Shown: in pieces, positions 18,221-26,944 of the stretch
How positions within the stretch are numbered: the stretch's first letter is position 1
How the letters are laid out: each line of letters opens with the position of its first letter
Assembly: GCF_023147505.1 (NCBI RefSeq)
Contig: NZ_JAHXPB010000001.1
Span: 496,001 to 560,000 of the forward strand
Direction of reading: 5' to 3'
Source of the DNA: Brevundimonas sp. EYE_349
GTDB lineage: Bacteria; Pseudomonadota; Alphaproteobacteria; Caulobacterales; Caulobacteraceae
Length of the DNA: 64,000 nt
Notes under the pieces: model-generated
Database searches by the model: none
What the model saw: only the letters and a program-made list of their open reading frames with translations
Told to the model about the DNA's origin: nothing
Program-made: the position numbers and the translations under genes

Positions 18221-19423
18221 TCAATACAGAAGGAACGGCCGCCTGGTCTCCTCCCACGCCCCCTCGTCCGGTTTGGTGGCCGCATCCAGGTCGGCCGGCG
18301 TCGCGCCCGCGTCGTCCGCCCATTTCCGCAAACCGGGCCCGCCGTTGATCACGTCGATGGGAAGCTTGCCGAACGCATACTCATACGGAAAATCACGCCA
18401 CAGATCGTAGTCTGGGTACAGCCGCCGGATCGCCTTGAACCCCAGCGCCTGAACCCGCCACGGCCTGAACGCCGCATGGTCGTAGGCCGGATCGTCGACG
18501 TGGATCTGGACGCCGCTGCACAGTTTGCCGACATGCTTATGGAAGGTCGGCTCGAACCACATGGGTCGCAGCACGCAGCCCGCCAGCCAATCCGGCGCCA
18601 GCGCCTTCATCTCGGCGATCACCGCCCGCGCGTCGATGTCGGGCGCCCCGAACAACTCCAGCGGCCGCGTCGTACCCCGCCCTTCCGACAGGGTCGCCCC
18701 CTCCAGCATCACCGTCCCGGCATAGGCCCGCGCCATCGACAGGTTCGGGGCATTGGGGCTGGGGTTGACCCACGACCGTTCGCCCAGCGGCCAGCCGAAG
18801 CCCGGCCCCTGCTCGGGCGCCCAGCCCTGCATCTCGATCACCCGATATTCGACGTCCAGCTTGAAGTGATCGATGAACCACCGTCCCAGTTCGCCCAGGG
18901 TCATGCCGTGGCGCATCGGCATCGGCCCGGCGCCGACGAAACTCTCGTATCCCGGCTTCAACGTCAGCCCCTCGACCGGCCGTCCCGCCGGATTGGGCCG
19001 ATCCAGCACCCAGACCGCCTTGCCGCATTTCGCAGACGCCTCCAGCACATAGAGCAGCGTCGTCACATAGGTGTAGATGCGGCAGCCCAGGTCCTGCAGG
19101 TCGATCAGGATGACGTCGAACGTCTCCATCCATTCGTCCTTGGGCCTACGCACCTCTCCATACAGGCTGAAGACAGGAATGCCGTGGACCGGATCGCGAT
19201 AATCCGGGCTCTCCATCATATTGTCCTGCAGGTCGCCCTTCATCCCGTGCTGGGGTCCGAAGGCGGCGCTCAGCGCGATCTCGGGACAGGCGGCCAGCAC
19301 ATCCACCGCATGGGTCAGGTCCTTCGTCACCGACGCCGGATGCGCCAGCAACGCCACGCGCCGCCCCTTCAACGGCGCCCGCAGCGCAGCGTCGGACAAA
19401 AGGCGGTCGAGACCGAAATTCAT
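18221..19423 (-). CDS. DUF1343 protein, NamZ-like exo-beta-N-acetylmuramidase family
   Basis: 400 residues. Family signatures: RVALLAHPASV, AAFGPQHGMKGDLQDNM, IPVFSLYGEVRRP, DVILIDLQDLGCRIYTYVTTLLYVLEA, VLDRPNPAGRPVEG, MRHGMTLGELGRWF, LSEGRGTTRPLELFGAPDID. Bacillus NamZ of this family removes N-acetylmuramic acid from the non-reducing end of muropeptides; the same role in cell-wall recycling is inferred. No signal peptide is apparent, so it may act in the cytoplasm. It overlaps the upstream DOMON-like gene by 4 bp. Confidence 0.88.
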   Translation of the reverse strand: MNFGLDRLLSDAALRAPLKGRRVALLAHPASVTKDLTHAVDVLAACPEIALSAAFGPQHGMKGDLQDNMMESPDYRDPVHGIPVFSLYGEVRRPKDEWMETFDVILIDLQDLGCRIYTYVTTLLYVLEASAKCGKAVWVLDRPNPAGRPVEGLTLKPGYESFVGAGPMPMRHGMTLGELGRWFIDHFKLDVEYRVIEMQGWAPEQGPGFGWPLGERSWVNPSPNAPNLSMARAYAGTVMLEGATLSEGRGTTRPLELFGAPDIDARAVIAEMKALAPDWLAGCVLRPMWFEPTFHKHVGKLCSGVQIHVDDPAYDHAAFRPWRVQALGFKAIRRLYPDYDLWRDFPYEYAFGKLPIDVINGGPGLRKWADDAGATPADLDAATKPDEGAWEETRRPFLLY

Positions 19424-19926
19424 GTCAGCTCCAGCGCGAACGAGTCGGGATGATGAAAGTCGGGCTTATCCGAAGGATGCGCCAGCGCCCAATAGCCCAT
19501 CGCCCCGTCCAACCCTTGGATCACCGCCGTCAGCCCCACGGGCTTGGCCGCATCCTCGGGCAACGTCACGTCGGCCGTCAGCACGAACCGCCCCGGCGCC
19601 GTCCGCGTGACGATGAAAGGCGCCGACATCTCCAGCGCTTTCATCCCCTCGCGATAGCCGTCGAATCGATAGGCCGCCCACGCCCCCGATGGCGACAGAT
19701 TGTACTCCACATAGCCATCCGCCGTCCGCACGAACGCCTCGAAACAGGTCGCCCGCCACAGATCGTCGGTCCGCACCCGTTCCGCGCCTTGCGGCCATCG
19801 CAGCATTTCGACCGGCCCGGCCAGCACATATTCCAGGCTCAACACTCGCCCCGCCCGCCGCGCCGCGACCTCCAGCGTCAGCCCCGCAGGGCTGGATGTC
19901 GGGTGCGGGATCAGGGGCAGGCGCAT
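19420..19926 (-). CDS. DOMON-like domain protein
   Basis: 168 residues from ATG 19926 with GAGG three bases upstream; the frame reaches 20004 but the first 26 residues are not conserved-looking. The fold type is indicated by LWRATCFEAFVRTADGYVEYNLSPSGAWAAYRFDGYREGM, characteristic of DOMON-like (cytochrome b561/CBM9-related) proteins of alphaproteobacteria. Function unknown. Its 4-bp overlap with the DUF1343 gene implies a two-gene operon. Confidence 0.75.
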   Translation of the reverse strand: MRLPLIPHPTSSPAGLTLEVAARRAGRVLSLEYVLAGPVEMLRWPQGAERVRTDDLWRATCFEAFVRTADGYVEYNLSPSGAWAAYRFDGYREGMKALEMSAPFIVTRTAPGRFVLTADVTLPEDAAKPVGLTAVIQGLDGAMGYWALAHPSDKPDFHHPDSFALELT

Positions 19927-20277
19927 ACCTCTTCGTATCGCAAGCCCGGCGCCGGTCAACGGCGTCTCCATCCCATTGGTCGGCGTCAATCCCTTTGCCC
20001 ACAAGGCTTTGCGCCCGGCATCATGGCTTTTGGCGCCCGCTTTTCAGGTCCGGTCTATAATGCCGGCTCCCGCCATTTGGAGCGCGCCGCCCAATTACAC
20101 CTTCTTGCACATTGCACTGTTTTCTACGGTGCAGTGCAATTTCGCCCGACCCGTATTTCAGACTATTCAGACTATTCAGACGGTGTTTTCTCGCCCGACC
20201 GTCCGAGCCCCTCGTCTCTCCTAACCCGCCAGCAAAGGGCAGACGCCTGTCGGCATCTTTGCTAACGGAGCTTCGCC
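19927..20277. promoter_or_regulatory. Intergenic region upstream of tyrS: palindrome and tandem 9-mers
   Basis: No gene seen. It holds TATAAT (20056-20061) on the plus strand; a 9-bp inverted repeat ATTGCACTG at 20111-20119 with CAGTGCAAT at 20132-20140; and three tandem copies of TTCAGACTA at 20157-20183 (the third ends CGG). An AACGGAG ribosome-binding site lies just before tyrS. Alphaproteobacteria lack T-box control, so these repeats are unexplained operators or structured leader. Confidence 0.5.
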
Positions 20278-21531
20278 ATGACCGAACACACTTTCAAATC
20301 CGACTTCCTCCGCACCATGCAGGCGCGCGGCTATATCCATCAGATCACCCACCCGTCCGAGCTGGACGAGGCGGCGACCACAGGCGTGGTGATGGGCTAT
20401 ATCGGCTTCGACGCCACGGCGGCGTCGCTGCACGTCGGGCACCTGATCCAGATCATGCTGCTGCGCCGTCTTCAGCAGGCGGGGCACAAACCCATCGTCC
20501 TGATGGGCGGCGGCACGACCAAGGTGGGCGACCCCAGCTTCAAGGACACCCAGCGTCCCCTGCTGACCGAGGAGCGGATCGCCGAGAACATCGCCGGCAT
20601 CAAGGGCGTGTTCGAGAAGTTCCTGACCTTCGGCGACGGCCCGTCCGACGCCACCATGGTCGACAATGACGAGTGGTTGTCCAAGCTGGGCTACCTGGAG
20701 TTCCTGCGCGACTACGGCACCCATTTCACCGTGAACCGGATGCTCAGCTTCGATTCCGTCAAGCTGCGCCTGGAGCGCGAGCAGCCGCTGACCTTCCTCG
20801 AATTCAACTACATGCTGATGCAGGCCACCGACTTCCTGGAGCTGAACCGCCGCTATGGCTGCACGCTACAGATGGGCGGTTCGGACCAGTGGGGCAATAT
20901 CATCAACGGCGTCGAACTTACCCGCAAGGTGGACCAAAAGGCGGCCTTCGGCCTGACCACGCCGCTCTTGTCCACGGCCTCGGGCCAGAAGATGGGCAAG
21001 ACCGTGGGCGGGGCCGTCTGGCTGAACGCCGACGCCCTGTCGCCCTATGACTACTGGCAGTACTGGCGCAACACCGAGGACGGCGACGTAGGCCGCTTCA
21101 TGCGCCTGTTCACCGACCTGTCGGACGACGAGATCGCGGGATATGAGGCGCTGGAAGGCGCCGCCATCAACGACGCCAAGAAGGCGCTGGCCGACGCCTG
21201 CACGACCATGCTGCACGGCGCCGAAGCCGCCGCGACCGCACGCGCCGCCGCCGAAACCGCCTTCGAAAAGGGGCAGGTCTCGGCCGACCTGCCGACCGTC
21301 GAACTCTCTGCGTCCGAGGTTTACGGCGCCATGATCGCCGCCGTCGTGACCAAGACCGGCCTGACGGCCTCCAACGGCGAGGCCCGACGCCTGGCCCAGG
21401 GCGGCGGCCTTCGTCTGAACGACGCCGCCGTGTCCGACGGCGGCCAGCTGCTTACCGAGGCCGACCTCAAGGACGGCGTCATCAAGCTTGCCGCCGGCAA
21501 GAAGAAGATCGTGTTGGTGAAGCCGGTCTGA
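20278..21531 (+). CDS. tyrS: Tyrosyl-tRNA synthetase
   Basis: 417 residues, class I aminoacyl-tRNA synthetase. [16 protein letters not shown] holds the HIGH-type motif (HVGH); [18 protein letters not shown] is the tyrosine-site block; KMGKT ([15 protein letters not shown]) is the KMSKS-type loop. The C-terminal S4-like domain runs from about residue 350 ([20 protein letters not shown]). It charges tRNA-Tyr. RBS CGGAG sits 7 bp before ATG. Confidence 0.97.
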   Translation: MTEHTFKSDFLRTMQARGYIHQITHPSELDEAATTGVVMGYIGFDATAASLHVGHLIQIMLLRRLQQAGHKPIVLMGGGTTKVGDPSFKDTQRPLLTEERIAENIAGIKGVFEKFLTFGDGPSDATMVDNDEWLSKLGYLEFLRDYGTHFTVNRMLSFDSVKLRLEREQPLTFLEFNYMLMQATDFLELNRRYGCTLQMGGSDQWGNIINGVELTRKVDQKAAFGLTTPLLSTASGQKMGKTVGGAVWLNADALSPYDYWQYWRNTEDGDVGRFMRLFTDLSDDEIAGYEALEGAAINDAKKALADACTTMLHGAEAAATARAAAETAFEKGQVSADLPTVELSASEVYGAMIAAVVTKTGLTASNGEARRLAQGGGLRLNDAAVSDGGQLLTEADLKDGVIKLAAGKKKIVLVKPV

Positions 21532-21545
21532 TCCGCTCCCTAATC

Positions 21546-21575
21546 CCGCTCATCCCCGCGAAAGCGGGGACCCAG
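21546..21575 (+). repeat. Left copy of a 30-bp inverted REP-like repeat
   Basis: The 30 bases here are exactly reverse-complementary to 21897-21926. Each copy is itself a hairpin with TCCCCGC/GCGGGGA arms and a GAAA loop. It begins 15 bp after the tyrS stop and is followed within 4 bp by a GTG that looks like the ancestral start of the GIY-YIG gene. Such C/G palindromes are common extragenic repeats in alphaproteobacteria. Confidence 0.9.
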
Positions 21576-21578
21576 AGG

Positions 21579-21954
21579 GTGTCAAAGCATAGCCTTCTTC
21601 ACCTACATCGTCGCCAGTCGGCGAAACGGTACCCTTTACACGGGTTCGACCGACGATCTGATCCAGCGCGTGGACCAGCACAAGAACAAGACCTTCGCCG
21701 GCTTCACGGCCAAGTACGACGTTAATGTGCTGGTCTGGTTCGAGGTTCACGAGACTCGCGAAGGCGCTTTTCGTCGCGAACGGCAGATCAAGAAGTGGAA
21801 CCGCAGTTGGAAACTCGAACTGATCGCGAAACAGAATCCAGACTGGCGTGATCTCTTCGACCATGTTCGCCTTGGCGATTTGAAGGACGCTGAAGACTGG
21901 GTCCCCGCTTTCGCGGGGATGAGCGGAAATAAAGAAGGCGCTTCCGATGATTGA
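21579..21954 (+). CDS. GIY-YIG nuclease family protein, start disrupted by an apparent 1-nt insertion
   Basis: A single-domain GIY-YIG nuclease. In the frame entered at 21592: AFFTYIVASRRNGTLYTGSTDDLIQRVDQHK (TYI and LYTG are the GIY and YIG motifs; Arg and His follow), EGAFRRERQIKKWNR (catalytic Glu) and AKQNPDWRDL (Asn). No ATG, GTG or TTG exists in this frame between the stop at 21541 and GTG 21670, which lies after the catalytic motifs. GTG 21579 followed by TCA AAG CAT would join in frame if base 21591 were removed, so the gene is probably frame-broken at its start, or uses a non-standard start. The C-terminus (EDWVPAFAGMSG) is read through the right REP copy. It overlaps bcp by 8 bp. 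Confidence 0.75.
21897..21926 (-). repeat. Right copy of the 30-bp inverted REP-like repeat
   Basis: Perfect reverse complement of 21546-21575. Together the copies bound a 381-bp unit holding the GIY-YIG gene. This copy encodes the last residues of that gene in frame and ends 20 bp before the bcp start. Confidence 0.9.
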
Positions 21955-22408
21955 ACAAGGCCTCCTCGCCCCCGCCCTGGACCGGCCCGCCGACAACGGC
22001 GGCCACGTCTCCCTCGCCGCCCTCAAGGGCAAGCCCGCCGTCGTCTATTTCTACCCCAAGGACGACACGACCGGCTGCACGCGAGAGGCGCAGGACTTCA
22101 CCGCCCTAGCCGCCGAGTTCGCCGCCCTGGGCGCGACCGTCATCGGCGTGTCCAAGGACACGGTGAAGAAGCACGACCGCTTCAAGGCCAAATACGACCT
22201 GGCAGTCGTCCTGGCCTCCGACGAGGACGGCGCCGCCTGCGAGGCCTGGGGCGTGTGGGTGCAGAAGAAGCTGTACGGTCGCGAGTATATGGGCATCGAG
22301 CGCGCGACCTTCCTGGTCGATGCGGATGGCCGGGTGGCCCGCGTCTGGCGCAACGTCAAGGTCGCCGGCCACGCCGCCGAAGTGCTGGAGGCCGTAAAGG
22401 CTCTGTGA
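21947..22408 (+). CDS. bcp: Thioredoxin-dependent thiol peroxidase (Bcp/PrxQ)
   Basis: 153 residues. Peroxidatic Cys44 lies in YPKDDTTGCTREAQDF. The resolving Cys found five residues later in E. coli Bcp is replaced by Gln here; the only other cysteine is Cys98 (DGAACEAWG), which may resolve the disulfide or the enzyme may act as 1-Cys. C-terminal ERATFLVDADGRVARVWRNVKVAGHA is typical. It detoxifies peroxides in the cytoplasm with thioredoxin. The start lies inside the end of the GIY-YIG frame. Confidence 0.92.
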   Translation: MIEQGLLAPALDRPADNGGHVSLAALKGKPAVVYFYPKDDTTGCTREAQDFTALAAEFAALGATVIGVSKDTVKKHDRFKAKYDLAVVLASDEDGAACEAWGVWVQKKLYGREYMGIERATFLVDADGRVARVWRNVKVAGHAAEVLEAVKAL

Positions 22409-22521
22409 TCGGCGAGCGCCGTTCGGAAGCGGCGCTTGACCTGGGCCGCCCGCCCACGGCCTAGTGGGCCTGAGGGCTATAGGGGCTTGGCCGGCCTTGG
22501 CTGGCAGATGCGGAGCGCACC

Positions 22522-23067
22522 ATGTTCACCAAGAGCAAATCCTACGACAACGGATCACAGGGGCTGGGCATCCCCCCGGCGCCAGAGCCCACCCCGGCGC
22601 CTGCGCCCGCCCAGACGCCCCTGCCGACGGCGGCGGCGGCCCCGCGCGCGCCAGAGCCTGCACGGACGGCGCCGCGATCCAGCAACCTGTCCACCCTGTC
22701 GGCAGGCGTGAAGTACGAAGGCAACATCTCCGGCGCCGGCGAGCTTCAGGTCGACGGCTCGCTGAAGGGCGACGTGCGCGTCTCGCGCGTGGTCATCGGC
22801 GAAGGCGGCTCGGTGGAGGGCACGGTCCATGCCGACGTGCTGGACGTGCGCGGCCGCGTCTCGGGCGCCATCGTGGCCAAACAGGTCAAGCTCTACGCCA
22901 CCGCCCGGGTCGAGGGCGACATCACCCAGGAGCAGTTGGCTATCGACCAAGGCGCCTGGTTCCAGGGCCGCTGCAACCAAGCCAAGCGCGACACCCCCGG
23001 CGCCGCCATGCTGGAAGCGCCAAAAACTGAAAAGGCGGACAAGGCCGAGACCAAGTCGCCGGCCTGA
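22522..23067 (+). CDS. Bactofilin
   Basis: 181 residues. The central bactofilin beta-helix (about residues 52-150) reads SNLSTLSAGVKYEGNISGAGELQVDG then repeated hydrophobic/glycine turns (VVIGEGGSVEGTVHADVLDVRGRVSGAIVA). N- and C-terminal tails are Pro/Ala- and Lys-rich and disordered. Bactofilins polymerise into cytoskeletal sheets; Caulobacter BacA/BacB recruit PbpC to the stalk base. GGAG lies 9 bp before ATG. No adjacent M23 peptidase is present. Confidence 0.93.
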   Translation: MFTKSKSYDNGSQGLGIPPAPEPTPAPAPAQTPLPTAAAAPRAPEPARTAPRSSNLSTLSAGVKYEGNISGAGELQVDGSLKGDVRVSRVVIGEGGSVEGTVHADVLDVRGRVSGAIVAKQVKLYATARVEGDITQEQLAIDQGAWFQGRCNQAKRDTPGAAMLEAPKTEKADKAETKSPA

Positions 23068-23119
23068 ACCTGCAATCGACGCGGGCTCAAGCAGGGCCAA
23101 AGGCTGGTAGCCTAAAATG

Positions 23120-23149
23120 AAAGGGGCGGTCCATCGGACCGCCCCTTTT
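23120..23149. terminator. Bidirectional terminator between bactofilin gene and prfB
   Basis: AAAGGGGCGGTCC (23120-23132), ATC loop, and its exact complement at 23136-23148 followed by TTTT within the stem end on the plus strand and AAAA on the other side. It serves the bactofilin gene and the convergent prfB. Confidence 0.85.
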
Positions 23150-23151
23150 GC

Positions 23152-24274
23152 CTAATCGACGCTGGATCCTCGCGTCTCGCCGACCCGGGCCGCAAGCGCG
23201 GCGCCCATGAAGGCGTCCAGATCGCCGTCCAGCACCCCCTGGGTGTCCGAGGTCTCAACCTCCGTCCGCAGGTCCTTCACCATCTGATACGGCTGCAAGA
23301 CATAGGATCGGATCTGGTGGCCCCAGCCGATGTCCGTCTTGGCGTCGGCCAGAGCCTGGGCCGCCGCCTCGCGCTTCTGCAACTCCAGCTCGTACAGGCG
23401 CGCCCGCAGCATCTTCCAGGCCATTTCGCGGTTCTGGTGCTGCGACCGGCCTGCCTGGCAGGCCACGACGGTGTTGGTCGGGGTGTGCGTCAGGCGCACG
23501 GCCGAGTCTGTCTTGTTGATGTGCTGACCGCCCGCGCCGGACGCGCGATAGGTGTCGGTGCGCACGTCCGAGGGGTTGATGTCGATTTCGATGGCGTCGT
23601 CCACGACCGGCGACACCCCGATGGACGCGAAGCTGGTGTGGCGCTTGGCCGCCGCGTCGTAGGGGCTGATGCGGACCAGCCGGTGAACGCCCGATTCGGA
23701 CTTCAGCCAGCCATAGGCGTTCGGCCCCTCGATCAGGATGGTGGCCGACTTGACCCCCGCCTGTTCGCCCTCTTCGTGCGCCTCGATCGTGACCTCATAG
23801 CCGTGCGCCTTGGCCCAGCGGGAATACATCCGCAGCAGCATTCCGGCCCAGTCGTTCGACTCGGTGCCGCCGGCGCCGGAGTTCACTTCCAGATAGGCGT
23901 CGTTGCCGTCGGCCTCACCGGACAACAGGGCTTCCAGTTCGGCGCGGGCGGCGCGGTCCTTGATGCCGCGCAGCGAAGCACGCGCGTCTTCCAGCGCGCC
24001 CTCGTCGCCTTCCTCATCCGCCATCTCGGCCAGCATCACCCCGTCCTCGAGGTCCTGCTCCATCGCCTTGACGGTGTTGATCTTGCCTTCCAGCTGCGAG
24101 CGCTCGCGGCTGACGGCCTGGGCCTCGTCGGGCTTGTCCCACAGCGTCGGATCCTCGACCCGCGCGTTCAGCTCATCGAGCTTTCTTAGAGCGACATCCC
24201 AGTCAAAGACGCCTCCTGAGCAGAGCAACGCTCTGCTCGATGTCGGCCTTCATGGCCTCGACATCCGGTCTCAT
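23152..24274 (-). CDS. prfB: Peptide chain release factor 2, with programmed +1 frameshift
   Basis: About 373 residues made from two frames. ATG 24274 starts [23 protein letters not shown] and meets TGA at 24205-24203; translation must shift +1 at CTT TGA C to continue [13 protein letters not shown] in the second frame (from GAC at 24204) to the stop at 23152. RF2 features: the codon-recognition tripeptide region ([25 protein letters not shown]) and the GGQ catalytic motif ([19 protein letters not shown]). It reads UGA and UAA. A gene call limited to the second frame would lose the first 23 residues. Confidence 0.95.
24203..24218 (-). promoter_or_regulatory. prfB: prfB programmed frameshift site
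   Basis: Minus-strand sequence AGGAGG CGT CTT TGA C: a perfect internal Shine-Dalgarno three bases before the CTT slip codon, then the in-frame TGA followed by C. This is the classic autoregulatory RF2 element: when RF2 is scarce, slow reading of UGA allows +1 slippage onto TTT. Confidence 0.95.
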
Positions 24275-24344
24275 CGCAATCTCCGCGACACAACGCCCTC
24301 AAGTAGCGAGGCCCGCAGGCCGCGCGATAGGGCAGGATTAATGG

Positions 24345-24373
24345 AAAACGGCGCGCCACGAGGACGCGCCGTT
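24345..24373 (-). terminator. Terminator of the PBP1A gene
   Basis: AACGGCGCG at 24347-24355 pairs with 24365-24373. On the minus strand the hairpin is followed by TTTTCC. It starts 21 bp after the PBP1A stop codon. Confidence 0.75.
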
Positions 24374-24393
24374 CGATGGGCCTACCTAGAGCC

Positions 24394-26808
24394 TCAGTAC
24401 AATCCGCTCAAGTCCTCTGCCGGCGCCTTCTTCGGCGGCGGCGGGGCCGAGGGAGCGGGCGCAGACGCCGGTGCGCCGCTGGCGGCCTCCTGCTCGCGCC
24501 GGATCACGTCATAGTAGTTCTGGGGTCCGACGGGTTGCGCCGGGCCAGTCGGCGCCGATGGCGGGGCCTGACGTTCGGTGCCCGGACGGAAGGCTTCCTC
24601 GATGCCGTTCACGGTGCGGAAGATGGCGTTCTTGGGCCGCACGAACGGGCGAGCCGGCCGTTCCTTCAGCGCCGTCTGCATGAAGTCGGTGAACACCGGC
24701 ACGGCGGCGGACGCCCCGGCTTCGCCGGAACCCAGCGAGCGATTGTCGTCGAAGCCGATGAAGACGCCGACCACGATGTCGGTGGTGAAGCCCACGAACC
24801 AGGCCGAGCGATATTCATTGGTCGTGCCCGTCTTGCCCGCGACCCACGGCCCGAGGCCCCGGGCGCTGGCGGCGGTGCCGCGCTGAACCACGCCTTCCAG
24901 CATGGAGCTCATCTGATAGGCGGTGATCGGGTCGATCACCTGCGTCCCGCGCTGTTGCAGGCGCGGGGATTCCTGGCCCGAGAAGCCGCGTCCGCACTCG
25001 CGGCAGCTACGGTTGTCGGCGCGGAAGATGGTCTCGCCGTCGCGATCCTGCACATAGTCGATCAGATAGGGCGTCACCCGTCGGCCGCCGTTGGCGAAGG
25101 CGGAATAGGCGGCCGTGATGTCCAGCGGCGTCACCTCGCCCGCGCCCAGCGACACCGAAAGGTTGGGCGTCATGCCCGGCAGACCCATCCGATCCGCCTG
25201 TTCCACGATCTTCTTCATGCCAACCGACTGGGCCAGGCGCACCGTCATCACGTTGCGCGACAGTTCCAGCCCGCGCCGCAGCGTCTGCGGGCCGTAATAC
25301 TGGCGGCTGTAGTTCTCGGGCGTCCAGCGCTGGCCGTTCGGTCCGCCGGCGAAGCTGATCGGCGCGTCCAGGACGATGGAGGCGGGGGTGAAGTCTCCCT
25401 CCAGCGCGGTCGCATAGACGAAGGGCTTGAACGCCGATCCCGGCTGGCGCTTGGCCTGGGTCGCGCGGTTGAAGCTGGACAGGGCATAGGAGTAGCCGCC
25501 GACCATCGCCAGCACCCGGCCCGACTGCGGCTCGATCGCCACCAGGGCGCCGTTGACGCGCGGGACCTGTTTCAGAGCGTACTGGCCGCCCTTGGGCTCC
25601 ACGAAGATCAGTTCGCCGCGTTTCAGTTGGCGATTGGCGTTGGCCCAGGCGGCGTCGGCGGCCAGCAGGGTTCCGGTCTTGTCGGTCTTGGCGGTGCGGA
25701 TGCGAACGGTGTTGCCGCTGACGCTCTCGATGGCGGCCGCTTCCCAGGAACGGCGCTCGGGCGGGATCTGGCCCCGCAGGGCCTCGGCCTGCCAGCCCGG
25801 CTCGAACTCGGTCGTGCCCCAGCCGCCGCGCCAGCCGTGACGCCGGTCATAGTTCTCCAGCCCCTGCATCAGGGCGCGGCGCGCCGCCGTCTGCAGCGTC
25901 GGGTCCAGCGTCGTGCGCATATAGAAGCCGCCGGCGCGCAGTTGTTCGCCGAACTGAGGATTGGCGGCCGCCTGACGACGCGCCTCCTCCACGAAGAAGT
26001 CGGCGTCCTTGTAGTCTGAACGCTGGGGGGCGTCACGCGTGACCAGCGGCTTGGCGCGCGCCTCGGTCAGTTGCTGCGGGGTCAGCCAGCCGCTCTGCTC
26101 CATCTCGCCCAGCACCCAGTCGCGCCGCCCCTTGGCCGCGCCGGGGTGGCGTTTGGGGTGATAGTTGTTCGGCCCCTTGGGCAGCGACGCCAGGAAGGCC
26201 GTCTCGTCCGGCGTCAGCTGGGCCAGCGACTTGCCGAAATAGTTGTAGGCCGCAGACGCGATGCCGAACGACCGATATCCCAGGAAGATTTCGTTCAGAT
26301 AAAGTTCCAGGATCTGCTGCTTGGACAGGGTCGCCTCCAGCCTGTTGGCCAGGATGGCTTCCTTCAGCTTGCGGTTCAGGCTGGATTCGTTGGTCAGCAG
26401 GACGTTCTTGGCCACCTGCTGGGTGATGGTCGAACCGCCTTCAAGCCGCCGGCCCGAGGCCAGGTTGAACACGTTCTTCAGCGACGCCCGGCCGATGCCG
26501 CCCACGTCGATTCCGCCGTGCTGGAAGAAGTTCCGATCCTCGGCCGCCAGGAAGGCGTGGATCACCGTCTGCGGAATCTGATCGTAGGAGACATAGATTC
26601 GGCGCTCGTCCGAAAACTCGCCGATCAGGGTGCCGTCGCCGGCATAGACCCGCGTCGCGGTCGGCGGGCGATAGTCCGCCAGTTCCGAAGCGTCTGGCAG
26701 GTCGTGGAACAGCCACGCCGCATAGACGGCGACGACCAACCCCGCCAGGGCGATGGCGCCCAGCAGAACCATGCCCGCCCACACGAACCAGCGTTCGGCA
26801 ATCTTCAC
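24394..26808 (-). CDS. Penicillin-binding protein 1A (bifunctional)
   Basis: About 804 residues from GTG 26808 (GGAG six bases upstream); the frame extends to 26928 without a good start. An N-terminal transmembrane helix (WAGMVLLGAIALAGLVVAVYAAW) is followed by the GT51 glycosyltransferase (AAEDRNFFQHGGID, GGSTITQQVAKN, YLNEIFLG) and the transpeptidase with SxxK (GSAFKPF), SxN (ELSRN) and KTG (VAGKTGTTNEYRSAWFVGF). It polymerises and crosslinks peptidoglycan. The last 60 residues are Pro/Ala-rich. It is divergent from ohr. Confidence 0.94.
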   Translation of the reverse strand: MKIAERWFVWAGMVLLGAIALAGLVVAVYAAWLFHDLPDASELADYRPPTATRVYAGDGTLIGEFSDERRIYVSYDQIPQTVIHAFLAAEDRNFFQHGGIDVGGIGRASLKNVFNLASGRRLEGGSTITQQVAKNVLLTNESSLNRKLKEAILANRLEATLSKQQILELYLNEIFLGYRSFGIASAAYNYFGKSLAQLTPDETAFLASLPKGPNNYHPKRHPGAAKGRRDWVLGEMEQSGWLTPQQLTEARAKPLVTRDAPQRSDYKDADFFVEEARRQAAANPQFGEQLRAGGFYMRTTLDPTLQTAARRALMQGLENYDRRHGWRGGWGTTEFEPGWQAEALRGQIPPERRSWEAAAIESVSGNTVRIRTAKTDKTGTLLAADAAWANANRQLKRGELIFVEPKGGQYALKQVPRVNGALVAIEPQSGRVLAMVGGYSYALSSFNRATQAKRQPGSAFKPFVYATALEGDFTPASIVLDAPISFAGGPNGQRWTPENYSRQYYGPQTLRRGLELSRNVMTVRLAQSVGMKKIVEQADRMGLPGMTPNLSVSLGAGEVTPLDITAAYSAFANGGRRVTPYLIDYVQDRDGETIFRADNRSCRECGRGFSGQESPRLQQRGTQVIDPITAYQMSSMLEGVVQRGTAASARGLGPWVAGKTGTTNEYRSAWFVGFTTDIVVGVFIGFDDNRSLGSGEAGASAAVPVFTDFMQTALKERPARPFVRPKNAIFRTVNGIEEAFRPGTERQAPPSAPTGPAQPVGPQNYYDVIRREQEAASGAPASAPAPSAPPPPKKAPAEDLSGLY

Positions 26809-26944
26809 TGCGTACTCCGACGACGCGCCTCGAAAGGCTGCTTTAGCCCGCGTCGCCGGTGGATTGCTAGAGCGGGGATGCAACGCCCCCTTCCCGTCTG
26901 CCGTTTGCCCCCTATCTCCAGCCCTCACCCTCTAGGAGCCCACC

